From: Desulfuromonadales bacterium
GTDB taxonomy: Bacteria > Desulfobacterota > Desulfuromonadia > Desulfuromonadales > JAGXHI01
NCBI GenBank assembly: GCA_024636295.1
Contig: JAGXHI010000039.1
Coordinates: forward strand, 18,375 to 82,374
Direction of reading: 5' to 3'
DNA length: 64,000 nt
Part shown: positions 52,745 to 62,668 of the stretch, in pieces
Position numbering within the stretch: position 1 is the stretch's first letter
How the letters are laid out: every line of letters begins with the position of its first letter
Translations under genes and position numbers: made by a program
Notes under the pieces: generated by a model
The model's input: only the letters and a program-made list of their open reading frames with translations
Told to the model about the DNA's origin: nothing
Database searches by the model: none

Positions 52745-55078
52745 ATGCCTAAGCGATCTCCTGCAAAAATCGGGATAACGACTCTCGAGGACATCAGCGC
52801 CCTCATCCTGCAGTCTCACGACCTGGACGAAACCCTGAACAACATCGTCGCCCTGGTTGCCAGAAGGATGATGTCGGAGGTCTGCTCCATCTATCTGCTG
52901 GAGGAGGACGGGAGGACCCTGCGACTGAGAGCGAGCAAGGGGCTTTCCCGCAAAGCGATCGGCCGTGTCACCTTGAAGACAGGTGAAGGGCTGACGGGTC
53001 TCGCCGCCGAGGAGCGGCGGGTCATTTCCATCCAGGAACCGCACATCCATCCCCGTTACAGGTATTTCAAGGAAACGGGAGAAGAGCGTTTCCATTCTTT
53101 TCTTGGCATCCCCCTTTTTGATCGAAAAACCCCTATCGGCGTCATCGTTATCCAGACAAAGGAAACGCGGCAGTTCAGTTCCGAGGAAATCAGCGCCCTC
53201 TCCACTATCGCTTTTCAGATCTCCTCCATCGTCATCAATGCACGCCTTCTCGATTCCATCCGGCAAAAAGAGGCGGAATCCAACCGCTTCGCCCGTGAAC
53301 TGGAGAAAACGCGGCGCTCTCTTCAAAACGGAACAGGTCCCGCCCAGGCCCGTGAGACATCCCTCCGCGGAGAAGTGGTTTACCCGGGAGTGGTGACGGG
53401 ACCGGCCCACATTCTCGATGAGCGCCTCGGCTTTTCGGACATTCTGGACGAGACCGAGGTTGAAATTCCCGAGGAATTGCGCCGATGGGAAAACGCCCTG
53501 GAAAAAACCCGCATTCAGACCATATTCCTTGAAAAGCGCATTGCCGATCGCCTTGGACAGAATGATGCCGCCATTTTCCATACCCACCTGATGATCCTTG
53601 AAGACCGCAGTTTTCTTGACAAGGTGCGACTGGAGATTGGCAAAGGGCTTCATGCCTCCCACGCCGTTAAGAGGGTCGTCGAAGAATATATAATGGCCTT
53701 CGGCCGGATGGATGATCCTTATCTCAGTGAACGCGCCGCCGACATGGAGGACATCGGACGCCGACTGCTGGCTCATCTGGCAGGCCAGGAAAATCATCTC
53801 CTGGATCTGAAGGTTCCCGGAATTCTTGTGGCCAGAGAAATCTTGCCGTCGGACATGGCGGCACTCGACCACGAACAGATCCGGGGGATCGTCACCGAGG
53901 CGGGGGAGGCGAATTCCCATGCGGTTATCATGGCCAAATCGATGGGAATTCCCGCCCTGGTGGGAGTCCGGGGAGCGCTCGGGATGATCTCCCCCGAAGA
54001 AGAGATCATCCTGGATGCCAATTCGGGCTTTCTCTATATTGCTCCGCCTCAAAGCGTCCGGGAAGAGTACAGGCGCCTTGAGGAGGACCGCGGCCGGGAA
54101 CTTCACCGCCTGGAGGAGTTCCGCGATCTCCCCGCCCTGACCCGTGACGGCGTCCGGATCACCCTCCGCGCCAATGTCGGACTGGTCAGCGATATTGACG
54201 TGGCCCTTCGCAATGGCGCCGAGGGGGTCGGTCTCTACCGCACGGAATTCCCCTATATGGCCCGCCGGAGCTTTCCCGACCGCGAGGAGCAGTATCAACT
54301 CTACCGGAGAATGGTGGAGGGGTTCGGCAACCGGCCCGTCACAATCCGGACTCTGGATATCGGCGGGGATAAGTCGCTGCCCTATTTTCGCCCCCCGTCC
54401 GAACCGAACCCCTTCATGGGATGGCGGTCCGTCCGTGTATCCCTGGATAACAGAGATATCTTCCGCACACAGATCGAGGCCATTCTCATGGCAGGGATTC
54501 ACGGTCCTGTGCGCCTGCTGTTTCCCATGATCTCCAGCCTTGAGGAGATCCGCGCCTGCAAATCCATTGTCGATGAGGCGCGCTCCGTACTGAGTCGGGA
54601 GAAAATTCCCTTCGGTGAGAGAATTCCCCTGGGGGTGATGATCGAGGTCCCCGCGGCCGTGCGAATCGCCTCTCAGCTTACCCGGGAGGTCGATTTCTTC
54701 GCCCTGGGAACCAACGACCTCATTCAGTACATGCTCGCCGCTGACCGCAATAATCCTCTGGTCGAAAAGTATTACGATCCCCTGCACCCTGCGGTTCTTC
54801 AGGTCATCCGTGAAATCTCCCAACTCGCCTCGAAAGAGAAAATCGGCCTCTGTCTCTGCGGAGAAATGGCGGCCGATCCTGGATATCTGCTGGTATTGCT
54901 GGGACTCGGAATCCGCGAATTTTCCATTCCCGCGCCATTCATCCCTCGAATAAAATCTTTTCTGAACAAAATCACCGAAGACAACGCCAGACGGCTGGGC
55001 CGAAAGGCTCTGAAACTGGGCGCCGGCACGGAGATACGAAATCTCCTCGAAAAAACTCTAGCAAAACTGGATCCCTGA
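52745..55078 (+). CDS. ptsP: PtsP: GAF-domain phosphoenolpyruvate-protein phosphotransferase
   Basis: A 777-residue protein. The ATG at 52745 lacks a clear ribosome binding site but gives the normal PtsP N-terminus; no other in-frame ATG lies nearby. The GAF domain spans ~1-175. The enzyme I N domain follows, with the phosphohistidine loop EANSHAVIMAKSMGIPALVG. The PEP-binding barrel has GLYRTEFPYMAR, FRPPSEPNPFMGWRSVR and GTNDLIQYMLAADR, and Cys in CLCGEMA. PtsP starts the nitrogen-type phosphotransfer relay from PEP to NPr/HPr, linking carbon and nitrogen status. No HPr or EIIA gene lies in the window. Confidence 0.9.
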   Translation: MPKRSPAKIGITTLEDISALILQSHDLDETLNNIVALVARRMMSEVCSIYLLEEDGRTLRLRASKGLSRKAIGRVTLKTGEGLTGLAAEERRVISIQEPHIHPRYRYFKETGEERFHSFLGIPLFDRKTPIGVIVIQTKETRQFSSEEISALSTIAFQISSIVINARLLDSIRQKEAESNRFARELEKTRRSLQNGTGPAQARETSLRGEVVYPGVVTGPAHILDERLGFSDILDETEVEIPEELRRWENALEKTRIQTIFLEKRIADRLGQNDAAIFHTHLMILEDRSFLDKVRLEIGKGLHASHAVKRVVEEYIMAFGRMDDPYLSERAADMEDIGRRLLAHLAGQENHLLDLKVPGILVAREILPSDMAALDHEQIRGIVTEAGEANSHAVIMAKSMGIPALVGVRGALGMISPEEEIILDANSGFLYIAPPQSVREEYRRLEEDRGRELHRLEEFRDLPALTRDGVRITLRANVGLVSDIDVALRNGAEGVGLYRTEFPYMARRSFPDREEQYQLYRRMVEGFGNRPVTIRTLDIGGDKSLPYFRPPSEPNPFMGWRSVRVSLDNRDIFRTQIEAILMAGIHGPVRLLFPMISSLEEIRACKSIVDEARSVLSREKIPFGERIPLGVMIEVPAAVRIASQLTREVDFFALGTNDLIQYMLAADRNNPLVEKYYDPLHPAVLQVIREISQLASKEKIGLCLCGEMAADPGYLLVLLGLGIREFSIPAPFIPRIKSFLNKITEDNARRLGRKALKLGAGTEIRNLLEKTLAKLDP

Positions 55079-55244
55079 GGTCGGGATTCTGTTGCTGCCG
55101 CTCCAGTTGACAAGCACTGCTGGAAAGTTAGACTGGCTGGAGAACCAAACCATTTTCGTAGAATCGGAAGGAGTGCTGAAATTCACGGTCCGGGCAATTC
55201 TTCAGGACCCATAAAAGTCTGAAAAACATCCCTAATGGAGGAGA

Positions 55245-56195
55245 ATGAAAGCCATCGCCACAGTCACCCTGAATCCGTCCATCGATGTCGCCACCGATGT
55301 GGATCGGGTGCTGCCGACTCATAAGCTGCGGTGCGGGCCTCCCCGCCGGGATCCGGGAGGAGGGGGAATCAACGTGGCCCGGGTGATTCAGGAACTGGGA
55401 GGAACGGCTGTAGCTGTCTACACCTCCGGCGGGACCCTGGGGAAATTTCTCCAGGACCTCCTCCGGCGCGAAGGAATCGAGGATCGTCCGATAGATATCG
55501 CCTGCTCCACACGTGAGAGTTTCACCGTCAATGAAACCTCGTCGGGAAAACAGTTCCGTTTTGTCCTGCCCGGGCCGGAAGTCGATGAGAAGGAATGGCG
55601 GCAATGCCTGAAAGTTCTGGAATTTCTGACCCCTTTTCCCGATTATTTCGTCGCCAGCGGCAGTCTCCCGCCGGGGATACCCAACGATTTCTACGCACGA
55701 CTGGCACGCATCGCCCGTCGCGGAGATGCCCGGGTGATTCTGGACACCTCTGGCGAAGCTCTCGGCCCGGCCCTGGAGGAAGGCGTATTCCTCATCAAAC
55801 CCAACCTTCGGGAGCTGGCGGATCTGACCGGAGAGAGCGTCAAATCCAACGCGGAGCAGGAAGACGCCTGTCGGAGTATCGTGGAGGGGGGAGGCGCTGA
55901 GATGGTCGCTCTCACTCTGGGAAATCAGGGCGCGGTGCTGGTCACAAAGGATCTGACCCGGCGCGTCCTCTCTCCGGAGGTGAAAATTCGCAGTCCCGTA
56001 GGGGCCGGAGACAGCTTCCTGGGCGGTATGGCCCTGGCGCTGGCCCGGAATGAGCCAGCGGAAAAGGCTTTTTTCCTCGGAGTTGCCGCCGGAACGGCTG
56101 CCGTGATTACCCCTGGGACAGAACTCTGCCGCAAGGAGGATACAGATCGGATACTTGCGGAACTTCTTGCAACCAACCCCTTGGCGGGCTCATGA
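55245..56195 (+). CDS. pfkB: 6-phosphofructokinase, PfkB family
   Basis: A 316-residue protein with GGAGGAGA directly before the ATG. The N-terminus TLNPSIDVATDV, the sugar-binding LRCGPPRRDPGGGGINVAR and the C-terminal anion-hole/catalytic GAGDSFLGG are as in E. coli PfkB. It phosphorylates fructose 6-phosphate (or a close sugar phosphate) with ATP. It lies 166 bases after ptsP on the same strand and may be linked to it. Together with gap and fbaB it completes much of lower and upper glycolysis in this window. Confidence 0.87.
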   Translation: MKAIATVTLNPSIDVATDVDRVLPTHKLRCGPPRRDPGGGGINVARVIQELGGTAVAVYTSGGTLGKFLQDLLRREGIEDRPIDIACSTRESFTVNETSSGKQFRFVLPGPEVDEKEWRQCLKVLEFLTPFPDYFVASGSLPPGIPNDFYARLARIARRGDARVILDTSGEALGPALEEGVFLIKPNLRELADLTGESVKSNAEQEDACRSIVEGGGAEMVALTLGNQGAVLVTKDLTRRVLSPEVKIRSPVGAGDSFLGGMALALARNEPAEKAFFLGVAAGTAAVITPGTELCRKEDTDRILAELLATNPLAGS

Positions 56196-56280
56196 AAAAC
56201 GCCCGTCTGAGGGGTTGGTCTGATCCTTCGTTAACGACGATCCACCACCGCATCTTCCGAAGCCGCAGAAGGATTGCCCC

Positions 56281-56757
56281 ATGCCTGCAAAAATCGTTGC
56301 CCTTTGCATAGGTCGCGAAAAGGGGACCAGCAAAACTCCCGTTCCAAAAATCGAAATACGGGAAAATTTCGGCATTGTGGGAGACGTTCATGCCGGAGCG
56401 GGGGATCGGCAGGTCAGCCTGCTGGACTGGGAGAGCCTGGTACGGATGCGGCGCTTGGGGCTGGAGGTGAGCGCCGGGGATTTTGCGGAGAACATCACCA
56501 TCTGGGGCGTGCGCCTGAAAGAACTGCCGGTGGGGACCCGCCTTGCCATAGGCGGGGTTCTATTGGAATTGACCGGGATAGGGCGCTCATGTCAGGGCCC
56601 GTGCGTCGCGCCACGGAACTGCCCTCCTCAGACAGAAGGGGCTTTCGCCCGCGTTCTGTCGGGGGGCGCCTTGCGCTCTGGGGACACGGTAAAGATCATC
56701 AGGCCCACAGCCGCATTACTGCCGGAAAAAACCGATCTTCGCCCCGCGGAGGCATGA
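56281..56757 (+). CDS. MOSC-domain protein
   Basis: A 158-residue protein; AAGGATTGCCCC precedes the ATG. It is a stand-alone MOSC domain: the strand-rich core with GDVHAGAGDRQVSLL and the conserved Cys in GRSCQGPC. MOSC domains carry or transfer sulfur or bind molybdenum cofactor. It is followed by a bidirectional terminator. The partner molybdoenzyme is not in the window. Confidence 0.82.
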   Translation: MPAKIVALCIGREKGTSKTPVPKIEIRENFGIVGDVHAGAGDRQVSLLDWESLVRMRRLGLEVSAGDFAENITIWGVRLKELPVGTRLAIGGVLLELTGIGRSCQGPCVAPRNCPPQTEGAFARVLSGGALRSGDTVKIIRPTAALLPEKTDLRPAEA

Positions 56758-56804
56758 TCCGCAACCGAATCCCGTAAGGGAAAGAGAGAGCCCACCGAAA
56801 GAAA

Positions 56805-56835
56805 GGGCTGCCTTGCGAAAAAGGCAGCCCTTTTA
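56805..56835. terminator. Bidirectional rho-independent terminator
   Basis: GGGCTGCC (56805-56812) pairs with GGCAGCCC (56823-56830), flanked by T-rich sequence on the + side and A-rich sequence that gives TTT on the - side. It serves the convergent MOSC gene (+) and outer-membrane gene (-). Confidence 0.75.
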
Positions 56836-56859
56836 TTTAACGCAAGGAAACGGATCCGC

Positions 56860-57381
56860 TCAGAAGATGAAGCCGATACCCAGTCCGTAGAGGAAGCGCC
56901 CGTCGTTGAAGTTATTGTCAATATCATTGCCATCATCGAACAGCCATTGATACTGAACCAACCCCTGGATAAACGTGGTGGTGTTGGCGAACCATTTCAA
57001 CCCGATTTCCGGCCCCGCGAAAAAAGTCTCCTCCCGGTCATCGCCATAACTGTATCCCAGAGCGGCACCGATGAAGGGATTCCATACCTCGAGGAACGGC
57101 ATGTAGAAATCAACCACGAGAGCTGTGGATCCGCCCCAATTGTCCTTGGCATTATCCCTCGCCGAGATTTCAACATCCTGCCGGATCAATCCTTCCAGCA
57201 CCTCGGAAAAGAAATACCCGACACTGAACTGCAGATTGAAGTTGGTTGTATCAAAGTCGTTGTCGCTTGATCCTGTCCCGCTCAGAGAGAATTCTCTGTC
57301 ACCCATCTGGAATTGGGCGTTGGCCGCCAGCGGCAATGCCAGCAGAAGCGCGACTGCAAAAATTCCTGCTTTTTTTAACAT
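56860..57381 (-). CDS. Outer-membrane beta-barrel protein (OmpW/opacity-like size)
   Basis: A 173-residue protein with AAAGGAG seven bases before the ATG. Residues 1-~22 are a signal peptide ending in ANA. The mature protein alternates aromatic beta strands (NLQFSVGYFFSE, PFIGAALGYSYGDD, FAGPEIGLKWFA) and ends in Phe, the usual outer-membrane sorting residue. About eight strands fit the length. The function is unknown: porin-like or adhesion. Confidence 0.75.
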   Translation of the reverse strand: MLKKAGIFAVALLLALPLAANAQFQMGDREFSLSGTGSSDNDFDTTNFNLQFSVGYFFSEVLEGLIRQDVEISARDNAKDNWGGSTALVVDFYMPFLEVWNPFIGAALGYSYGDDREETFFAGPEIGLKWFANTTTFIQGLVQYQWLFDDGNDIDNNFNDGRFLYGLGIGFIF

Positions 57382-57943
57382 GATTGTCTCCTTTTTAATG
57401 GTCTTGTCGACGCCCCTTCAGATAGCGTCTTTTTCGTTAGCAGCTGACACCGAGGTCTTTCCAGTCGCTTTTTTCGGGCCGACCACCTCCTTTCAGGATC
57501 TTGAGCCTTCGAGTTTCAAGTTTTTTTATTTTTTAACAACTTAGTTGCTTCCAAGGACCGACAAGGCAAATTTAAATCATTTTTAGAGAAAATCAACTCC
57601 ATCTCCGGAAAATCATTCCGCACTACCCCCATCTGACCGCCCTGATCCACTGGTTCGGCGGGCAGGATTCCCATTCCCCATATTCCACAGTCACTCTGGT
57701 ATCATCATAAAATAACCGTTTTTCGGACACTTACAATTATTTTTATTAATCTCTGTCCATTTGACAAGCAATAATTTGGCTATAAAGTGGAGACAGATTC
57801 CGGCGGAGAAAAATTCCATTACTGGAACGAAATCACATTTAACGAAAAGGCGAGAACCCCTTCGAAGGGGTCAATTTGAGAATTGCAATCTCCATTCACG
57901 GAGAGCTGGAAGCGGAACAACCCAAATGGAAAAGGAGCATCAA
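57382..57943. other. 560-base divergent intergenic region
   Basis: Contains the promoters of the outer-membrane gene (-) and the PRC-barrel gene (+). No gene or clear repeat is seen. A TTGACA at 57761 is followed only 14 bases later by TATAAA, too short for a standard promoter. Confidence 0.4.
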
Positions 57944-58588
57944 ATGAAAAAATTCGTGATTCCAACAGCAGTTTTTTTCCTTTCGATGCTGGTGTTCGCA
58001 GGATCGACACTGGAAGCCGGCGAAAAGAGCTACGGGAAGGACCAGGCTCAGCAGGACAAGCAGGAGATCCAGCAACAGCAGCTCGGAGCGTCCGGCCAAA
58101 TCGGGCAAGAAGGGCAAATTCAGGCGGCAGAAGACCTGGAGGGAATGAAAATCAAAAGTGCACAAGGCGAAGAACTGGGCGAGATTGAGCAGCTCCTGGT
58201 GGACACCCAGGAAGGGCGGATCGGTTATGTCATAGTCTCCTCCGGCGAGATTCTGGGCATGGCTGGGGAAAAATATATCGTGCCATTCAGCGCACTGACG
58301 TTAGACCAGCAGCAGAAAGCTTTTACCCTCCAGATGGATGCCGAAAAGATGAAACAGGCGCCCAAGGGAGATATCCAGCAGGCGATCGACCGTGAGAAAG
58401 GCCTTGAAATCCACCAGTTTTACGGTGCTTCTCCTTACTGGGAGGAGGGTACTCAGCGTCCGGGCCAAGGGGACCAGATGAAGCAGGACATGATGCAGAA
58501 GAAGGACCATATGAAGCGGGACATGATGCAGAAGAAGGACCATATGATGCAGGACAAGCCGGAAGTGAAACCGGAAACCAGTCGATAA
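57944..58588 (+). CDS. Exported PRC-barrel protein with Met/Lys/Asp repeats
   Basis: A 214-residue protein; AAAAGGAG lies seven bases before the ATG at 57944, while an upstream in-frame ATG has no such site. Residues 1-~25 are a signal peptide. A Gln-rich linker (30-55) leads to a PRC-barrel domain (~60-145) with GEIEQLLVDTQEGRIGYVIVS. The C-terminal ~40 residues contain repeats of MMQKKDHM. PRC-barrel proteins like this are found in stress- or spore-coat-like exported proteins; its partner is unknown. Confidence 0.72.
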   Translation: MKKFVIPTAVFFLSMLVFAGSTLEAGEKSYGKDQAQQDKQEIQQQQLGASGQIGQEGQIQAAEDLEGMKIKSAQGEELGEIEQLLVDTQEGRIGYVIVSSGEILGMAGEKYIVPFSALTLDQQQKAFTLQMDAEKMKQAPKGDIQQAIDREKGLEIHQFYGASPYWEEGTQRPGQGDQMKQDMMQKKDHMKRDMMQKKDHMMQDKPEVKPETSR

Positions 58589-58640
58589 TCAAGAATAGGG
58601 ATATTGAAACTCCCGCTTTTCCCAGCTCATGCCTACTGAG

Positions 58641-58669
58641 AATCGGCCGGATCAGGTTTCCGGCCGATT
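58641..58669. terminator. Bidirectional terminator-like hairpin
   Basis: AATCGGCCGGA (58641-58651) pairs perfectly with TCCGGCCGATT (58659-58669), an 11-bp stem with a 7-base loop. It lies between the convergent PRC-barrel (+) and zinc-ribbon (-) genes. The T tails are weak. Confidence 0.65.
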
Positions 58670-58759
58670 CTCTGATCTTCAACACCAATCCAGCTTTCCT
58701 CTTTAAATCGCCAGGCATGAATCAGGAATGATTCATGGCAATTCATTCGAGGATCGGTA

Positions 58760-58960
58760 TCAGGACATGGAACCGGATTCCCGTTCGGGCGGCGTTCTGA
58801 AATAGGCATCTTCCCTGCTCCAGGAATGGATCTGCCCGCAATGGGGACACCCTACCGACCGATTTCGAAGGTCGGCCTTCTCAAAGGCCTCGGGGATCAG
58901 GTCCAGCCCTGTTGACAGGTCCTTGCCCGTGATTGGACAGCGGATCAGGATTTCGGTCAT
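58760..58960 (-). CDS. Small zinc-ribbon-like protein (66 aa)
   Basis: AAGGAG lies ten bases before the ATG. The sequence has one CxxC pair (GCPHCGQIH) and an upstream Cys in IRCPITGKDL, giving a three-cysteine, histidine-bearing pattern that could bind zinc. No other domain. Similar small proteins occur widely as hypotheticals; their role is unknown. Confidence 0.6.
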   Translation of the reverse strand: MTEILIRCPITGKDLSTGLDLIPEAFEKADLRNRSVGCPHCGQIHSWSREDAYFRTPPERESGSMS

Positions 58961-59115
58961 AAAGAAGTTTCTCCTTTTGTATGGATGAATACATTTCTAT
59001 CACAGCCTTTCGAACAGACAACAGGTTCCGGTGAAGAGTTGGTTCCGGAATTTTAATGACAATCCTTCGTGATCAGCTAGAATGTCTGCTGATTTAAATT
59101 TTTGGGAGGAAAACA

Positions 59116-62073
59116 ATGGCGGAACTGGACTGGAAAGTAGGATTTCAACTTCATGGATTCACGGTGACGGGCAACGATCCCCTTCCGGAAATCAATGCCC
59201 GCCTGATACGTCTTCGCCACGATGTCACCGGCGCCCGCATGGCGCACCTGGCTACGGAAGATGACAACAACATGTTCGGGGTCGGGTTTCAAACCACACC
59301 CCGAGATTCCACCGGGGTGGCCCACATCCTGGAGCATACGGCGTTATGCGGCTCTCGGCGCTATCCGGTCCGGGATCCCTTTTTCAGCATGATCAAGCGC
59401 AGCCTCAACACCTTCATGAATGCGCTGACCTCCAGCGATTGGACTCTGTATCCCTTCTCCACGCAGAACGAGAAGGATTTCAACAATCTGATGGGGATTT
59501 ACCTGGATGCGGCCTTTTTCCCTCTTCTTCGGGAGCGGGATTTCCGCCAGGAGGGGCACCGACTCGAGTTCGCCGAACCGGAAAATCCCGATTCGCCACT
59601 GACCTTCAAGGGCGTCGTCTACAATGAAATGAAAGGCGCCATGGCGGACCCCTCTTCTCTGCTCAACCGCCGCTTGACCGGAGCCCTTTATCCGGCCACG
59701 ACCTACGGCTACAACTCCGGGGGCGAGCCATCGGCCATTCCGGATCTCACCTGGGAGGCCCTGCGGGAATTCCATGCCACTTATTATCATCCGGCGAATT
59801 CCTACATTTATACCTATGGAAATTTTCCTCTGGAAAACCACCTGAAATCCATAGAGGAACTGGCTCTCTCCCATTTCGAATCCTTTGACCTGAGGAACGA
59901 GGTGCCCGACGAAGTGCGGTATGCTCAGCCTAAAAGCCTCACCGAATCTTTTCCCGTCGATCCCGAGGAATCCACCTCAGGCAAGTCCATGGTCCAGGTG
60001 GGATGGCTGACCTGCAATGTCGCCGATAGCCTGGATCGAACGGCGCTTGGCCTGCTTTCCACTCTTCTCCTGGGCGATCCCGCCGCGCCCCTGTATCAGA
60101 CTCTGATCGAGTCGGGCCTCGGAGGAAATCTGGCGCCCGGAACGGGATATCATGACGAGAACCGCGAAACCTACTTCGCCGCCGGACTGCAGGGAACCGA
60201 GCCGGATGCCGCTGGCCGGATTGAAAAACTGATTCTGGATACTCTGGAGAAATGCGCCCATGATGGATTTTCCCCCGACCGGATCGAGTCGGCCATCCAT
60301 CAGATGGAGTTCGCACACCGGGAGGTAACCGGAGACCATTATCCGTATCCCCTGGCCCTGCTCTTTCGGATGCTCGGGCCATGGATTCACAATGAGGATC
60401 CCCTTACGCCTTTATTTCTGGACCGGGACCTCAAGGAGATCCGGCGCCGGACAGCCGTGGAGCCGTTTTTTCAGGATCTCATCAGAAAATACCTGCTGGA
60501 TAACACCCACCGCGTCACTCTTCTGCTGAAACCGGATCCGGAGCAGAATCGAAGGGAAGAAGCGAAAACAGCCGCCCGTCTTCAGGAAATCAGCAGCCGA
60601 TTGTCCGACGAGGACCGGAAAAATATCGTCCGCCAGGCCAGAGAGCTCCAGGTTTCCCAGGAAACTCCAGAGGACCTCTCAGTCCTTCCGACACTGCAAA
60701 TCTCCGATATCCCGCCCGAGGAGAGGAACGTTCCTTTTCGCCGGGAGGACCACGAGACCCTTCCGGTGTACTGGCTGGAGCAGCCCACCAACGGCATCGG
60801 GTATTTTTCCGTCATGCTGGATGGAGGGAACGTTCCCGAAGACCTGATGCCCTATGTTCCCCTATTCTGCAGTCTTCTCACCCAGATCGGGGCGGCGGGA
60901 AAAACCTACCTGGAAATGGCCGAGCGCATCGCAGCGGCCACGGGAGGGCTTCGTGCCGGCATCTCGATTCTGGACGATCCTGGCAGCCTCGACAACTTCA
61001 GGGCCTTCATCGAGATCAAGGGGAAGGCGCTGTTGAGAAACCAGGCGCCCATGTTCGATATTTTACGGGATATTTTCACTGCGCCCGATTTCACCGATCT
61101 GAAGCGTCTCCATACGGTCTCAAATCAAATCAGGGTCGCTCTTGAAAATTCCATTCCTGGCTCCGGGCACTCCTACGCTTCGCGATCCGCCGGAAGCGCC
61201 CTCACCCCCGCGGGGCGGTTTCGCGAAAAATGGGCGGGACTGGAACAGATCCGGTTCATAAAACAGATAGCGGCCCGCAGCCCGGAAGATTTCGGAGACA
61301 TCGCGGAGAAGATGGGCCAACTCGCCAGGATTCTTTTCAATGCGAACCATCTGCGCTGCGCGATGACGGCGGAAAAGAAAGCCATGGCCGAGATCGCCTC
61401 TCCTCTGAGCTCTTTTCTGGACAATCTTCCCAGGGAGGGCGCCCCCCGGAAGCCGGAGGGAACCGCATCGGTTTCGGACCGACACCTCACAGGGTGGGCG
61501 CTTTCGGTACCTGTCTCCTACGTGGCCCGGGCCTTCCGCACCGTTCCTTTCACCCATCCTGATGCAGCGGGATTGATGGTGCTGTCCAAACTTCTGCGGG
61601 CCAACTTCCTCCATCGGGAAATCCGTGAAAAGGGGGGCGCCTATGGGGGAATGGCAGCCGCCGATCCGGAGGCGGGCATCTTTTCCATGCTTTCCTACAG
61701 GGACCCGAACCTGACACGGACATTGAACGTTTACCGGGATGCCGTAGGTTGGGCGGTCTCCGGCCATTTCGATGACGAAGCGATCAAGGAGGCGATCCTC
61801 GCTTCTTTCGCCACCCTGGACCGCTCCCTCTCTCCCGGGGGAAGAGGCGAGCGCGAATTCGCCAATCAGGTGCAGGGACTCACGCCGGAGATGCGCCGCG
61901 AGTTCCGGGAGAGGGTCCTCGGGACGAATCGGGAAGTGCTGGTCTCGGTTGCGGAAAAATACCTGCGTGAGGGATGGGACCAAAGCGCGGCCTCGGTCGT
62001 AAGCAGCGAGGAACTGCTGAAGAAGGCCAATGAGGAACTGCAAGAGGAAAAATTGGAAATCGAAAAAATTTGA
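59116..62073 (+). CDS. PreP-like M16C metalloprotease
   Basis: A 985-residue protein, the usual M16C length, with GGGAGG six bases before the ATG. The inverted zinc motif H70-I-L-E73-H74 is in the N-terminal domain and the third ligand is Glu171 in NEMKGAM. The phrase LCGSRRYPVRDPFFSMIKRSLNTFMNALT is typical of PreP/insulinase-family members. No signal peptide is seen, so it is cytoplasmic or periplasmic without a classic leader. It degrades short unstructured peptides. Gene order gives no operon partner. Confidence 0.88.
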   Translation: MAELDWKVGFQLHGFTVTGNDPLPEINARLIRLRHDVTGARMAHLATEDDNNMFGVGFQTTPRDSTGVAHILEHTALCGSRRYPVRDPFFSMIKRSLNTFMNALTSSDWTLYPFSTQNEKDFNNLMGIYLDAAFFPLLRERDFRQEGHRLEFAEPENPDSPLTFKGVVYNEMKGAMADPSSLLNRRLTGALYPATTYGYNSGGEPSAIPDLTWEALREFHATYYHPANSYIYTYGNFPLENHLKSIEELALSHFESFDLRNEVPDEVRYAQPKSLTESFPVDPEESTSGKSMVQVGWLTCNVADSLDRTALGLLSTLLLGDPAAPLYQTLIESGLGGNLAPGTGYHDENRETYFAAGLQGTEPDAAGRIEKLILDTLEKCAHDGFSPDRIESAIHQMEFAHREVTGDHYPYPLALLFRMLGPWIHNEDPLTPLFLDRDLKEIRRRTAVEPFFQDLIRKYLLDNTHRVTLLLKPDPEQNRREEAKTAARLQEISSRLSDEDRKNIVRQARELQVSQETPEDLSVLPTLQISDIPPEERNVPFRREDHETLPVYWLEQPTNGIGYFSVMLDGGNVPEDLMPYVPLFCSLLTQIGAAGKTYLEMAERIAAATGGLRAGISILDDPGSLDNFRAFIEIKGKALLRNQAPMFDILRDIFTAPDFTDLKRLHTVSNQIRVALENSIPGSGHSYASRSAGSALTPAGRFREKWAGLEQIRFIKQIAARSPEDFGDIAEKMGQLARILFNANHLRCAMTAEKKAMAEIASPLSSFLDNLPREGAPRKPEGTASVSDRHLTGWALSVPVSYVARAFRTVPFTHPDAAGLMVLSKLLRANFLHREIREKGGAYGGMAAADPEAGIFSMLSYRDPNLTRTLNVYRDAVGWAVSGHFDDEAIKEAILASFATLDRSLSPGGRGEREFANQVQGLTPEMRREFRERVLGTNREVLVSVAEKYLREGWDQSAASVVSSEELLKKANEELQEEKLEIEKI

Positions 62074-62137
62074 GAATCGAGGTTATCAGGGGCACAATGT
62101 TTCATAGCTTCCGCTGGACGACCGCGCACATGTTCCG

Positions 62138-62424
62138 TTAAGTGTTAGCCGATTCATCTGAGGGCTCTTCGGGGATCTGTGGGCCGTGCCATACGGCCAC
62201 AATCCAGACGGAATTATCTTTGACCCGATAGAAAAACCGATAGGGTGTAACGATGACCTCACGAAAGTGAATGTCTGGAAACTCCGGAAGGGTCCGCCCA
62301 GATTCGGGATGGTCGCGGAGGGGCAAGAGAACCTTCTCAGCCTTTTGCCTAAAAGAAATCGCCGCAGACGATTTGTCGCGGCGGATATAGGCTAATCGTA
62401 TTCGATTCGTAGTTGACGCGCCAT
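62138..62424 (-). pseudogene. Frameshifted RelE/ParE-type toxin
   Basis: The ATG at 62424 has AGGAGGGGGAA upstream and opens MARQLRIEYD, then stops. In another frame the protein resumes as AYIRRDKSSAAISFRQKAEKVL and continues to the end with HPESGR, PEFPDIHFREVIV, YRFFYRV and WIVAVWHG, all conserved in RelE/ParE toxins. The join lacks about 15-20 expected residues, so a deletion caused the frameshift. No intact antitoxin frame is seen beside it. Confidence 0.7.
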
Positions 62425-62668
62425 TTCCCCCTCCTGGTCGGTCGGTCCGATGGTTAAAGCCTTGTGAAATGTGTAGACACGACCCTATCTTTGCTTGCCC
62501 GTAATCGAAAAGGTCTGTATTCCCATCACGGCGCTGAACTCATCCATCGGCAGATCGAGGGCGGGGCGAAAAAAGACCTCTAATTTGTGGGTGGCGCAGT
62601 GGAAGAGATTGGTAAGCAGTTTGCGGTTGTACTTAAGATTGTGACGGAGGACCTTCGGTATAGATATA
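62425..62668. other. 240-base gap, no convincing gene
   Basis: This lies between the toxin relic and the lipoprotein gene, both on minus. A minus frame at 62485-62724 and a plus frame around 62500-62640 show no family similarity. It may hold the lost antitoxin remains. Confidence 0.3.

Noticed and set aside
57761..57786. TTGACA...TATAAA as promoter of the PRC-barrel gene
   Set aside because: The spacer is 14 bases, too short for a sigma-70 promoter.
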